Shown: positions 9,163 through 17,055 of the stretch, in pieces | How the letters are laid out: each line of letters starts with the position of its first letter | Numbering within the stretch: the first letter of the stretch is position 1 | IMG/VR virus record: IMGVR_UViG_3300013087_000007 | Location: 1 to 23,070 of that record | Source of the DNA: a virus | Length of the DNA stretch: 23,070 nucleotides | Direction: 5' to 3' (one strand) | The notes under the pieces: model-generated | The model's database searches: none | What the model was told of the DNA's origin: nothing | Seen by the model: only the letters and a program-made list of their open reading frames with translations | Position numbers and translations under genes: made by a program

Positions 9163-12129
9163 TCACATACTGCTGGATCGTGTAGTAAACTCAGCCTCAA
9201 TTTCACCAGACAAGATCTTGCAGGGCAAGAACGAAGTGCTGATGATTGAGATCGTGATGTTGTCGTTCTTGCTGAAGATGGGTACACGGAACTGACCAGT
9301 CTTCAAGAAAGCCTCCCCGACAAGGCTAGAGCCTAGGATATCCCCGGCAAACTCGTACTCGTAGGAGGCACCATCAGGGGTTTCCGTGGTGACCTTGAAG
9401 TACCCAGTCTCAGCGAACTGGAGAATCATGTTATGGATCTGGTATCGACCACCCAACAGCGCAGGCATATTCTGGCCACGCTTCAGGTACTGAGTCGAGA
9501 AGGTGTACTTCATTTCATACGGGGCCCCAAACCACAGGTCCTCATCTGAGTAATTACCAGATAGGACAACAGTCCCGGCGGTATTGTTCCCACCAGTATT
9601 GGCTCCCTCAATGAGAACAGCCGCAGTACCTGAGACAATGGGAATGGAGTTGCCTTCGTCGTTGACAACCTTACTGATCCCTGCCGCGTAATCCATGGGA
9701 TACGGAAGCGTAAAGGTTGTTTGGTTCGTTCCGCTACCCACATAGGTCCCACCAGTCAGTCTGGTACGGAAGTCCAAATGGGTCATCCAGTCGTTGATGG
9801 GGCTGTCGTTAAGGCCAGAACCCATGCGGACCTTGACTAGGACTGGAATGAAAGAGTTAGCCAGAGGAGGAATCAGTCCTGTCTTACGGCGTACCGACAG
9901 AGCCACATACATATCCGACTCCACAAACCCTACCCAAATGGGTTCAGCAGAAGCCGATCCATGGGCATCCTGATCTACAAAGATCTTGGAGGAGTCAGAG
10001 AAGTCCCATTCAACCCACGCCGACTGGGCTCGTTCGTTGTTGATCGCAAGGTACCGATAGATATACAACTTGCGGTTGGCAATGACGGCCACGATATTAT
10101 CGTGCGTTGAAGCCGCCAAAGATCCCGGCGATCCGGCGATGTACCGGGAGACATTAGTAGTCAGATCATTAGCGAGGTATGAGCCATCAAGCGCAGGCTG
10201 TGGCACCAATTCTCGCATACCCACATAGCCACCGTTGTTGTAGGTAAAGAAAATTGAGTTGGCTGAAGGCACCGGGCGGCACAGGTTGGCTTGATTCTCA
10301 TAGTCAGCCGCAGGAGTAATCGACACATTCTTAGGAGTAAAGGTCTCCCCAGTACGCAGAACCGATTGGTTCGTTGGGGTCCACAAGATCAGATCCCGGT
10401 TGAACGGAATCGCAGCGTGGATGACGCCTGACTTGGAAGATGACGCGGCGATATCAATCGAATCTGTATCCAAGAGATCTAGGACGGTAGTTCTGAAGAA
10501 GTTAAAGAACTGCCCCGTTTCTGAGAAGATGATGTTCTCCCCAGAGATAGCCCCAAGGCGACCTTGGAAGTACACAAGACCATTTATCTTTGGTCCTGTT
10601 GAGTAGTAAGTACTGCCGATAAAGGAGGGTGTTGGATTGGTGTCTTCATCCCCAACCAAGCGGTCAGCCCACAAGTAACTAGCAGCGTTTGGAACACCAG
10701 TAGCGGCTGCACCGTCAGCAGTCTTAACAACAAAGCCACCAGTATCGGTTCTGATGACCAGAATAGGCATGGTTGATGGACTGAGTTTGTACTTGAGTCC
10801 CGGAGCCACGGTTTCGACCCAAACGCCCCGTGAGAAGTCCCCGTCTTCTGCTTCAAACTTGACCCAGTAATCATCATAGGATGATTCGGGAACACCAGCC
10901 ACTTTGACCATGTAGCCGTGGGGTGCCGTTGGGGGGAGATCCTCAAAGCGTTCTACCGTATCCCGAATAACCACAAGACCGTCACCCGCAAAGTCATCCT
11001 CAACAGCGATATCAAAGTTTAGTGGAGTAGTGGTTCGGGCTTTGATCCAGATAACACCATCACGGACACGGGTGTTACTGAAGCGGTCTGTCTCAAAGGG
11101 AGCAGTAGCGGCACCACTTGCCGGGTCGGTGAAGTTGCCATCGATACCATCCCTAGGCCCGATGTAGCCAGAACCACGCCCGTTAACCAGACTCTCAGCG
11201 GTGTGATTGGTACCAATCTCGCCACTACTGTCGGCTTTGATACGAACCTGTGCGCCATTAACGCCGTTGTTATTGGGGATATGAAGTAGTACACCAGTAT
11301 CCGTGCCAGTATCCCCGGGACCCTGAACGGACAGGGGCTGCTCCAGACCGACAAAGTCGGTAACCAAGCGCACATCACTTACTCTGTTGTTGGCCCCGGC
11401 ATAAGTGATATAGGCTTGAGGATATACATCAGCCTTCACACCTTTGGAATAAGTGAGTTGCACAGGACCATATACCGCTCCAGCGGTAGTTCCGTTACTT
11501 GTTCCATCAACCGCAACCGCAACAGATCGCGTGGTGTGCTTATATGTGTACACCCGGTTATCGCTACTAGTCAGAATGATGGTGTGTTCACGCCCAAAGT
11601 TGGCCTGCTTGATCCATACCAAAGCGTTCTGATTGTAATTGCTGGGATTCTGCGCCGCGGTGTCGTTGGTATACAGGGGTTGCGTCTTAGCGTTAGCGAC
11701 AAAAGTAACATCACCAATGGTAACCGCTGAACGCTGTGCCGGAGAATCAACAGCACCGAACAAACTGTTAGGCGATGTATACAAACTCTTAGGGGTGTTC
11801 TTAATCAGATCATGGATGCCGTAGCGACCAGTCTTGTCGATATACAACAGGTACTTTTCCTGTTCATCGCGCTCAATCAAGTGGAAGAACAGCGAATCAG
11901 TAGGATCGTCAAACCAAAACTTGGTTGCTTGGTTGCCCGTTGGGGTGGTACCCGGAACCCCACGATACAACTGGGTAACATATTCAGCCGGGGGACGCTT
12001 GATCAAGCCCTCAACAGGCGAGGGGATAGCATTAACAATCTCTTCCGCTTCGTTGTTCTTGCGAATAGCAGCAGGCTGTTGGCTCACGCCACCAATGAAG
12101 TTTGGAATCGAAGTGTTAATCAGCGGCAT
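9163..12129 (-). CDS. Tail tubular protein B (nozzle), T7 gp12-like
   Basis: The N-terminus, with NFIGGVSQQPAAIR (residues 10-23) and EGLIKRPPAEYV (about 39-50), is diagnostic. T7 gp12 has GGISQQP and EGLQKRPP at the same places. The protein forms the tail nozzle below the gp11 ring and helps carry the fibres and DNA channel. At 988 residues it is about 190 longer than T7 gp12. The extra length probably lies in the Gly/Asp/Thr-rich region around residues 270-400, which reads like an inserted beta-rich domain. The rest is beta-rich, with many Ser/Thr/Asn as expected for a phage tail protein. The start ATG overlaps the tail tube A stop as TGATG, so the two nozzle/tube proteins are probably coupled in translation. 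Confidence 0.95.
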   Translation of the reverse strand: MPLINTSIPNFIGGVSQQPAAIRKNNEAEEIVNAIPSPVEGLIKRPPAEYVTQLYRGVPGTTPTGNQATKFWFDDPTDSLFFHLIERDEQEKYLLYIDKTGRYGIHDLIKNTPKSLYTSPNSLFGAVDSPAQRSAVTIGDVTFVANAKTQPLYTNDTAAQNPSNYNQNALVWIKQANFGREHTIILTSSDNRVYTYKHTTRSVAVAVDGTSNGTTAGAVYGPVQLTYSKGVKADVYPQAYITYAGANNRVSDVRLVTDFVGLEQPLSVQGPGDTGTDTGVLLHIPNNNGVNGAQVRIKADSSGEIGTNHTAESLVNGRGSGYIGPRDGIDGNFTDPASGAATAPFETDRFSNTRVRDGVIWIKARTTTPLNFDIAVEDDFAGDGLVVIRDTVERFEDLPPTAPHGYMVKVAGVPESSYDDYWVKFEAEDGDFSRGVWVETVAPGLKYKLSPSTMPILVIRTDTGGFVVKTADGAAATGVPNAASYLWADRLVGDEDTNPTPSFIGSTYYSTGPKINGLVYFQGRLGAISGENIIFSETGQFFNFFRTTVLDLLDTDSIDIAASSSKSGVIHAAIPFNRDLILWTPTNQSVLRTGETFTPKNVSITPAADYENQANLCRPVPSANSIFFTYNNGGYVGMRELVPQPALDGSYLANDLTTNVSRYIAGSPGSLAASTHDNIVAVIANRKLYIYRYLAINNERAQSAWVEWDFSDSSKIFVDQDAHGSASAEPIWVGFVESDMYVALSVRRKTGLIPPLANSFIPVLVKVRMGSGLNDSPINDWMTHLDFRTRLTGGTYVGSGTNQTTFTLPYPMDYAAGISKVVNDEGNSIPIVSGTAAVLIEGANTGGNNTAGTVVLSGNYSDEDLWFGAPYEMKYTFSTQYLKRGQNMPALLGGRYQIHNMILQFAETGYFKVTTETPDGASYEYEFAGDILGSSLVGEAFLKTGQFRVPIFSKNDNITISIISTSFLPCKILSGEIEAEFTTRSSSM

Positions 12130-12743
12130 CAGTTAACCCAGTAAGAACCACGACGAATGAAGGTACGAGCCACATCATACGACTGGAAGATGCTGTAGTC
12201 ACCCGTATCTGTCTCAAACTCCTGCAACCGAGCAAGGGCTTGAACCTCGTCCATCTGGGTGAAACCGTGGATCTTCTCTGAGCCTACAACGCGGTCTTGG
12301 AAAATCCTAGCAGCCCGAATGAAGATGTATCGACGGGCTTCTTCAGGCAGTTGGTCGAAGTCAATCAAGACCACATACATGACCTTGACGGGGGCCCCGA
12401 ACACATACGAGTTGTCCTGTAGGTTGTACAACAGGTTGGCATTGACCGTGGTGTTGTACCGCACAGTCACATCATATTCGGTGTTGGCTGCATCCATATC
12501 AACCCGCGTAATGGAGTCAGCGACATAGATATAGCCAGTACTGGAATCAGGAGTCCATTCGACATCCCGTTCAGTATTGAAGTGCCACCCATAAGACAGC
12601 ACTTCCCGAGTGACTTCATCAAGGATGTTGTTGGCAATCTGAGCATCAGCCCTTGGAGCAGTCGTAGACGAAACCGGAGTTTCACCGATGACGCTCAACA
12701 TGGTGTTGATGGCCTGAAGCCTAGTGGTCTTGGTAAGTGGCAT
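12129..12743 (-). CDS. Tail tubular protein A (gatekeeper), T7 gp11-like
   Basis: This 204-residue protein (T7 gp11 is 196) begins MPLTKTTRLQAINTMLSVIGE, followed by AQIANNILDEVTREVLSYGWHFNTE. This is the helical start shared by T7 gp11-type proteins. The C-terminal helix with LPEEARRYIFIRAARIFQDR also fits. The protein forms the ring that joins the portal to the nozzle and closes the channel after packaging. It is the first gene after the capsid terminator and has a strong GAGGAA ribosome binding site six bases before the ATG, so it is well placed for independent, high-level translation of read-through or re-initiated transcripts. Confidence 0.94.
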   Translation of the reverse strand: MPLTKTTRLQAINTMLSVIGETPVSSTTAPRADAQIANNILDEVTREVLSYGWHFNTERDVEWTPDSSTGYIYVADSITRVDMDAANTEYDVTVRYNTTVNANLLYNLQDNSYVFGAPVKVMYVVLIDFDQLPEEARRYIFIRAARIFQDRVVGSEKIHGFTQMDEVQALARLQEFETDTGDYSIFQSYDVARTFIRRGSYWVN

Positions 12744-12753
12744 AATTGTTCCT

Positions 12754-12802
12754 CAAACAAAAGAGGGGATGGAACCCAACTAAGGGAACCATCCCCCCTT
12801 TC
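12754..12802 (-). terminator. Factor-independent terminator after the major capsid gene (T7 Tphi position)
   Basis: Read on the minus strand, the spacer forms a long hairpin. GGGGATGG plus CCC pairs with GGG plus CCATCCCC around a TTAGTT loop, with two T-T mismatches. The stem extends outward by AAAG/CTTT pairs and is followed by a T-rich run (TCTTTTGTTTG). This lies 17 bases after the capsid stop and before the tail tube A ribosome binding site. T7 has its Tphi terminator at the same place, directly after gene 10, where it limits expression of tail genes relative to capsid. Confidence 0.88.
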
Positions 12803-12818
12803 AACTCACAAACTCAAA

Positions 12819-13874
12819 TTACGGCGTAGCCGAAGTCAGTTCGTAGCAGCACTCATTGCGGAGAACCGAGTGGCCCATCGCGTACTTGGCAAGCATCAGG
12901 GTGCCCATGCGCTCCATGATGTACTCGCTTTCGACGCTCAGGTCCATCAACTTCACGGTGGCAAGACCTTCGCGCTGGAAGACAATACCACAGGTCGTGC
13001 TGAAGTTGGCACCAGAGTAACCAGTACCAGCCGAACCACCCGGGTCGTTCTTGATGGCCGAACTACCAAAGAGCGGGAAGTTCGCCGCCGCAGTTTCGTT
13101 CGCGCTCGGAAGGTGGTTGCTCTTCAGAATGCGAATGCCAGCGACCGACATGATCATACCGCTAGAGATGCTACCGTTACCTTCATTGCCGAAGTCACGG
13201 TTGATCGCATCCGAAGTGTCGTTCACCAACTTGTAGTACTTGGACGGGGTTACGATGGCAAACCGATCATTCGACGGAACATTCTTTTCGTCCATCTTCT
13301 GAGCAATCGCGAACAGTCCGTCAACAAGGTTGTCACCCGTCGAACCAGCATCCTGCTGAGAACCAAGGTATGCAGCAGCGGTACCACCAAAGCGATCCGT
13401 AGTATTACGGGCACCAAGGATGGTCGTGCGGATGAGATGCTTATCAGCGGTGTACGCAAGGGCACGACCGATTTCCGTCGAATAAATCGAACGGACATCG
13501 TAGTGGTTCTTCATCTCATCAATGTCGGCAACAAACACCGACGAAACAAGCACATCATCAATGAAGACAACCTTCTCGTTGTGGTTGAACTTGTTGAGAT
13601 ACTTAGAGCCTTCGGGATTACCGCCGTCACCAGTAGAGAGCAGGCTTTCACCCGGGGTGTGGTAATTAGCACCAGCAACGCCCGTGACCGGGAACTGGGC
13701 CGACTTACCGCTGGAAATAGTGCGAACGCGGTGCAGCGGCATCATCACATTGTTTTCTTCAAACGAAGTGACGATTTCACCGCTAAACACCTTGAGGAAC
13801 AGGGCATCGACATCAGTCGATCCTGCAACGCTAGACAGACCAAGCCGCGAGGGCTGGCTATTAATAATTCCCAT
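12819..13874 (-). CDS. Major capsid protein, T7 gp10A-like
   Basis: The 351-residue product (T7 gp10A is 345) has the HK97-fold capsid layout. There is an N-terminal arm, then FSGEIVTSFEENNVMMPLH (about 30-48), KSAQFPVTGVAG (about 57-68) and HNEKVVFIDDVLVSSVFVADIDE (about 98-120). A helical P-domain with STEIGRALAYTADKHL and the C-terminal GTLMLAKYAMGHSVLRNE complete the pattern. It is preceded by a 185-base leader, the longest non-coding stretch in the window, and has an AGGA ribosome binding site about nine bases from the ATG. A terminator follows at once, so this gene forms its own high-output unit. There is no room for a long frameshifted minor form like T7 gp10B, because the terminator begins 17 bases after the stop. 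Confidence 0.96.
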   Translation of the reverse strand: MGIINSQPSRLGLSSVAGSTDVDALFLKVFSGEIVTSFEENNVMMPLHRVRTISSGKSAQFPVTGVAGANYHTPGESLLSTGDGGNPEGSKYLNKFNHNEKVVFIDDVLVSSVFVADIDEMKNHYDVRSIYSTEIGRALAYTADKHLIRTTILGARNTTDRFGGTAAAYLGSQQDAGSTGDNLVDGLFAIAQKMDEKNVPSNDRFAIVTPSKYYKLVNDTSDAINRDFGNEGNGSISSGMIMSVAGIRILKSNHLPSANETAAANFPLFGSSAIKNDPGGSAGTGYSGANFSTTCGIVFQREGLATVKLMDLSVESEYIMERMGTLMLAKYAMGHSVLRNECCYELTSATP

Positions 13875-13962
13875 GACTAAAAATCCTGATTACGAGACAC
13901 GATAGATGGTTGTGTTGCCTAGACAGAGGTTGTCCCTCGCAAGGGGCCAGAGTCATCAGCAC

Positions 13963-13990
13963 TTTTCAGGCCCATCCGATAGCCTGAAAA
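13963..13990 (-). promoter_or_regulatory. Perfect inverted repeat in the capsid-gene leader
   Basis: TTTTCAGGC and GCCTGAAAA form a perfect 9-base inverted repeat around a 10-base loop, about 90 bases upstream of the capsid ATG. The element is symmetrical, with a T-run before and an A-run after, so it could act as a hairpin on either strand. It may be an RNA-processing or stabilising hairpin like those upstream of T7 late genes, a weak bidirectional terminator, or part of a promoter region. No phage promoter consensus could be derived from this window. Confidence 0.55.
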
Positions 13991-13996
13991 TGAATA

Positions 13997-14025
13997 GAGG
14001 CCACCGGAATTAACCGTATGGCCTC
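13997..14025 (-). terminator. Hairpin with T-rich tail between lipoprotein and capsid genes
   Basis: On the minus strand GAGGCCA pairs with TGGCCTC, with a further inner CGG/CCG pairing around an AT-rich loop (TTAATT). It is followed by TATTCATTTT. It lies 34 bases after the lipoprotein stop. The stem followed by T-rich sequence suggests a modest terminator for the scaffold/lysis transcript, or an RNA-processing hairpin. Together with the second inverted repeat just downstream it separates the capsid gene from the cassette before it. Confidence 0.5.
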
Positions 14026-14059
14026 AAGTTTGGGATCGCCCCGTGTTGTGGGATGGGGA

Positions 14060-14305
14060 TTAAGGAGCGTCCGCCGGGGTTTCCCCGGGTTCTGATATGT
14101 CCGCTGCCCACCAACCCGCAGGGATTTCGACACGATTAGTTGACTTGATCTTCGTTCCGTCCTGCTGAACCACAAAGACATGAGCCTTTACAGGTTCCGC
14201 AAGTTGCACCGGAGTCCCGTGAGGGACCAGAAGCACGGAGGTTCCGCACCCGCTGACGAATCCGAGAGCGAATGCCCCCAGCATCAGGATCAGCATCTTT
14301 CGCAT
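14060..14305 (-). CDS. Small lipoprotein, probable lysis/envelope protein
   Basis: Starting at the ATG at 14305, the 81-residue product has a short basic start (MRK), a hydrophobic segment and a lipobox VSGC with the lipidated cysteine at residue 20. The mature part of about 60 residues begins CGTSVLLVPHGTPVQLAEPV and contains VEIPAGWW. Small phage lipoproteins with a V-P-H-G...EPVK...PAGW pattern are common, but their role is not established. An outer-membrane spanin or superinfection-exclusion role is possible given the holin-like gene just upstream. The chosen start has an AAGGA site five bases upstream; an in-frame start at 14332 lacks one. The gene overlaps an out-of-frame reading frame that begins at 14375. 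Confidence 0.7.
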   Translation of the reverse strand: MRKMLILMLGAFALGFVSGCGTSVLLVPHGTPVQLAEPVKAHVFVVQQDGTKIKSTNRVEIPAGWWAADISEPGETPADAP

Positions 14306-14375
14306 ATGTGTCCTTAGATGCAAAGCGTTCAATGTAGTGAAAGATGGCCGTGACCAGTTGGTACAGCCAGCCCAT
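14136..14375 (-). CDS. Possible overlapping small protein between holin-like and lipoprotein genes
   Basis: An open frame of 79 codons starts with ATG on the holin-like stop codon (TAATG) and would otherwise leave a 69-base gap in a tightly packed stretch. Its first 13 residues, MGWLYQLVTAIFH, are amphipathic to hydrophobic, followed by YIERFASKDTYAKDADPDAGG. The C-terminal 50 residues (Arg/Gly/Cys-rich) are encoded opposite the lipoprotein frame and look like a by-product. The arrangement recalls the overlapping Rz/Rz1 spanin genes, but no true transmembrane helix plus coiled coil is visible, so an Rz role is not supported by the sequence alone. It could instead be only a coupling leader. 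Confidence 0.35.
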   Translation of the reverse strand: MGWLYQLVTAIFHYIERFASKDTYAKDADPDAGGIRSRIRQRVRNLRASGPSRDSGATCGTCKGSCLCGSAGRNEDQVN

Positions 14376-14557
14376 TACGCAGCCTTGTCGGCATCCTTGG
14401 CAAGGATCAGACCAAGACCAGCCGTGACCGCAGCCACAACCGATGCCACATCAAAGACCGTAGCCGGGTCGTTATCAAGCAGAGCGATAACAGCCGAGGA
14501 CACAGCGGTCAGAATGGTGGCGATACCAAGGACGGTAGTCTTAGGATTCTTCTTCAT
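14375..14557 (-). CDS. Holin-like small membrane protein
   Basis: The 60-residue product has a short basic start (MKKNPK), a first hydrophobic helix (TTVLGIATILTAVSSAVIALL, residues about 7-27) and a DNDPATVFD turn. A second hydrophobic helix (about 37-53) follows, and the product ends with a charged tail (AKDADKAA). This two-helix plan with a basic N-terminus and mixed-charge C-terminus fits small phage holins or holin-like proteins. It lies between scaffold and capsid, not in the T7 gene 17.5 position. The start overlaps the scaffold stop as TAATG. No endolysin is visible within the window, so the muralytic partner must be elsewhere. Confidence 0.6.
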   Translation of the reverse strand: MKKNPKTTVLGIATILTAVSSAVIALLDNDPATVFDVASVVAAVTAGLGLILAKDADKAA

Positions 14558-15300
14558 TAGCGGACTCCTAGGGCATTGCTGAGGGCGACCCTCTGTTCAA
14601 CATCCTTACGATACGCGGGGTCCTTGGCATATCGGGGATCCTTCATGGCCTGCACGATCTCAGCAACGCTGCGGAAGGCTCCACCAGACGGACCCGTGGT
14701 GTCGCCCTGAATCAGGTTGCCACCGGGGTTGCCATTGGTCTGCGTATACCGGGCCCACAGTCCCTGAACAGCCATCTTGATGGTGTTCATGTTGCCGGAG
14801 TCCATGATCTGGTTGAAAGCATCAACCTCGTCTTCAGGAAGATTCTCACCAGCCCAGTCAGTCATGGCTGCATACTGGGTGTCGCCACCCACAAGACCCA
14901 TGACCTGAGTGAAATGACCTTCCATCACGGCCTTCTGACCTTCGACATAGGCCCGAACAATCTGCTCAGGGATGCCCATGTTGGTCGTAATGGCCTGAAT
15001 GGATTCCTCGCTGAGGTCCCCATTCTGGTAGAACTCAGTCGAGTACTTCTCAAGGTTCTCAAACCCAGCCTTGGGCTGCTCCTTGGAGCCAACCTTCTTC
15101 TCCAGTTCCCCATAAGCCTTAGCAAGGTCTTCGGGGTTCTGGAACTTCTCAGGGAGCCAGCCCGGACGATCCACAGGGGTTTCCTGCGGCTGTGCCTGTG
15201 CGGTCCCATTCTGCTCTGCAATGGCCTGAGCCAGAGCATCGACTTCACGGTTGCTTTCTGCGGTATCTCGGACAATCGTCACTTGCTGATGATTACTCAT
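14557..15300 (-). CDS. Capsid assembly scaffolding protein, T7 gp9-like
   Basis: This 247-residue acidic, helical protein lies between portal and capsid, as gp9 (307 residues) does in T7. It is rich in Glu, Gln and Asp and has a proline-containing N-terminal stretch with VDRPGWLPEKFQNPEDLAKAYGELEKKVG (about 43-71). That PGWLPEKF...EDLAKAY...LEKK motif is common to podovirus scaffolds. The C-terminal part has VAEIVQAMKDPRYAKDPAYRKDVEQR, a basic helix of the kind that contacts the coat protein. The ATG overlaps the portal stop (ATGA). It organises procapsid assembly and leaves before DNA packaging. Confidence 0.9.
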   Translation of the reverse strand: MSNHQQVTIVRDTAESNREVDALAQAIAEQNGTAQAQPQETPVDRPGWLPEKFQNPEDLAKAYGELEKKVGSKEQPKAGFENLEKYSTEFYQNGDLSEESIQAITTNMGIPEQIVRAYVEGQKAVMEGHFTQVMGLVGGDTQYAAMTDWAGENLPEDEVDAFNQIMDSGNMNTIKMAVQGLWARYTQTNGNPGGNLIQGDTTGPSGGAFRSVAEIVQAMKDPRYAKDPAYRKDVEQRVALSNALGVR

Positions 15301-16829
15301 TGTTCAAGGGCTCTCTGCTCGGCAACTCGACTAGCACTCTGGACCATAGTCGGAGTGTTCTGCTGAAGCATCTGCTGCTGCATGGCGGCTTGCTGCTCCT
15401 GCATAATCTGTTCCTCCGTCTTGACCAGACCCGTCGTATCGATGCCAAGCGAAGCGGCACGACGGTTCATGTACTCACGGAGATCAATGTACTGCTGAAG
15501 TCCTTCAGGTCCCAGAATTTGTCCAATTCCCTGCAAATAAATATCCAGTCGGTTCAGGTCATTACCACGACCCAGAGCATCGACCCCAGTAACGATGGCC
15601 GGAGTCACGAACTTCTTGTCGATCTTGGGCATCTTCTTAGCCTTGATCAGACGGTCCATAACTCGACTGACTAGCGGCAACTGGAACTCCTGCGACAGCA
15701 GGCTGTAGATGCCCCCAAGTTGCCGTTCGATGCTCTGAGTCACCAGACGGATCTCTTCGGCTGTAACGCGCTCTGCGTTTCGGATAGAAGCCTCAGTCAG
15801 CATGAAGGCATAACTCAGGCGTTCGTTGATCTGGCCCATGGTCTGCAAAGCCACGCTGAGGTCAGCGGCCTTGGCAACCTGAAGGACAGAGACATCGGCA
15901 GCATTGCCTTCGATGATGGCCCCGTTGGGGCTCTGGGCGATCTTCTTGGGCCGAGTGGTGCCAACAGGGTTCACAAGGAACAGGACCTTGGCAGACGCTG
16001 CTGCGGCCTCCACGATGCTCTTGCTCAGGCTCTCTAGCGAGACAAGGTCACCATAGTACTGCTCGACATAGGAGCGGCCATAGTCCTCACCATCAACCCG
16101 GTTCATACGCAGGGCAAGGAAGGGGTTGCGCTCTGCCGTATAGGTGATCATGCTGTCGGGCAGCATCACACCACCGATTTCCTGATAGACCTCCACCTTG
16201 CCTTCCGGCATCATGTGGCAACAGGTGTACAGATCCACGGTGTCTTCATGGCTGCACATACAGGTCTTGGCAATGGCGGCTGCTTCAGGAGGCAGCACGG
16301 CAGGAGACACGGTCTCCTTGATCACGATCTTACGAACATGACCCATGGGATCCCGCTTGACCACATAGCGATCAAGACGGATGACTCGCATCGGGCCTTC
16401 GTCAGGGAAGTACAGCAGGACATTGCCGCAGACGATCAGTTGCTTCAGGGCCTCAAACAGGGCAACCCGAATGTTCTGAACTTCGATCTCCTTGGCAATC
16501 ATCCGCTCCATATCGGCCAAGGACTTTTCAGCCTCACCCTTGGCCCGGGGACTCATTCCCTCAAGGGTGGCTGCTGCCTTCGGATCAATGACGAACCGAA
16601 AGAACGGAGCATTAGGGGGAAGCAGGGACAGAAGCAGGGCTGACGCTAGGTTATTAACGCCACGCGCACCCGTTGACTGATACGGGGTTACGAACTTCTG
16701 TGACCGCTGATCCCCCTCGTCGGGCATCAAGTGAGGCAAGGTGAGCCGTGAGCAGTCTCTGGCCCGTTCAAGGTAGGAATACCGCTGGCCCTCCAAGTGG
16801 AGGTACAAAGCCTTGCCTGTTTCTGGCAT
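15297..16829 (-). CDS. Portal (head-tail connector) protein, T7 gp8-like
   Basis: The 510-residue product (T7 gp8 is 536) shows the hallmark N-terminal layout of T7-type connectors: RYSYLERARDCSRLTLPHLMP (about 16-36), TPYQSTGARGVNNLASALLLSLLPPNAPFFRF (about 48-79), and a following helix. It forms the twelve-fold ring at the portal vertex through which DNA is packaged and ejected. The Gln-rich C-terminus (EEQIMQEQQAAMQQQMLQQ) is low-complexity. It is preceded by the gp7.3-like gene, whose stop lies one base before the ATG, and overlaps the scaffold gene by four bases. Confidence 0.95.
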   Translation of the reverse strand: MPETGKALYLHLEGQRYSYLERARDCSRLTLPHLMPDEGDQRSQKFVTPYQSTGARGVNNLASALLLSLLPPNAPFFRFVIDPKAAATLEGMSPRAKGEAEKSLADMERMIAKEIEVQNIRVALFEALKQLIVCGNVLLYFPDEGPMRVIRLDRYVVKRDPMGHVRKIVIKETVSPAVLPPEAAAIAKTCMCSHEDTVDLYTCCHMMPEGKVEVYQEIGGVMLPDSMITYTAERNPFLALRMNRVDGEDYGRSYVEQYYGDLVSLESLSKSIVEAAAASAKVLFLVNPVGTTRPKKIAQSPNGAIIEGNAADVSVLQVAKAADLSVALQTMGQINERLSYAFMLTEASIRNAERVTAEEIRLVTQSIERQLGGIYSLLSQEFQLPLVSRVMDRLIKAKKMPKIDKKFVTPAIVTGVDALGRGNDLNRLDIYLQGIGQILGPEGLQQYIDLREYMNRRAASLGIDTTGLVKTEEQIMQEQQAAMQQQMLQQNTPTMVQSASRVAEQRALEQ

Positions 16830-16830
16830 A

Positions 16831-17043
16831 TTAAATTCCCGGCATATTAGCCGTAGTGCTGCCCATCTGAATCGTCAGACCGCGCTTACCACGACGGCGA
16901 TACAGAGGGTTACCCTCAGTTGGGGTCTTGGGACGAGCCTGCTTGATTGGGTCGGCCTGAATGACCGGGGTCGGAGCATCAGGGAGTTTGATCTCTGGAG
17001 GTGGCGGGGGAGCGGGAACGCTAGGACGGGAGAAGAAGCACAT
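16831..17043 (-). CDS. Small virion-associated protein, T7 gp7.3-like
   Basis: This 70-residue protein starts MCFFSRPSVPAPPPPPE, with a poly-proline run. It ends in a basic RRRGKRGLTIQMGS patch and a hydrophobic C-terminus. It sits directly upstream of the portal gene. In T7, gp7.3 is a small virion protein needed for tail assembly and host adsorption, with a basic, SLxV/I-type end, and it occupies the same place. The match is in position and general character rather than clear sequence identity. An AAGGA site about six bases upstream supports the start. Confidence 0.5.
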   Translation of the reverse strand: MCFFSRPSVPAPPPPPEIKLPDAPTPVIQADPIKQARPKTPTEGNPLYRRRGKRGLTIQMGSTTANMPGI

Positions 17044-17055
17044 AGTTAGTCCTTG

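Noticed and set aside
12819-13874. A frameshifted long capsid form like T7 gp10B
   Set aside because: The terminator starts 17 bases after the capsid stop and tail tube A follows, so no meaningful extension can be encoded.
12582-13880. A 432-codon open frame on the plus strand running antisense to the whole capsid gene
   Set aside because: It is the mirror of the highly expressed capsid gene, whose biased codons leave the opposite frame open. The product is Arg/His/Val-rich, has no recognisable domain and begins inside the tail tube A gene.
14136-14305. Rz/Rz1 spanin pair formed by the overlapping frames
   Set aside because: The outer frame has only a short hydrophobic start and no long periplasmic coiled coil. 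The lipoprotein is not proline-rich like Rz1. I kept the genes but not the spanin names.
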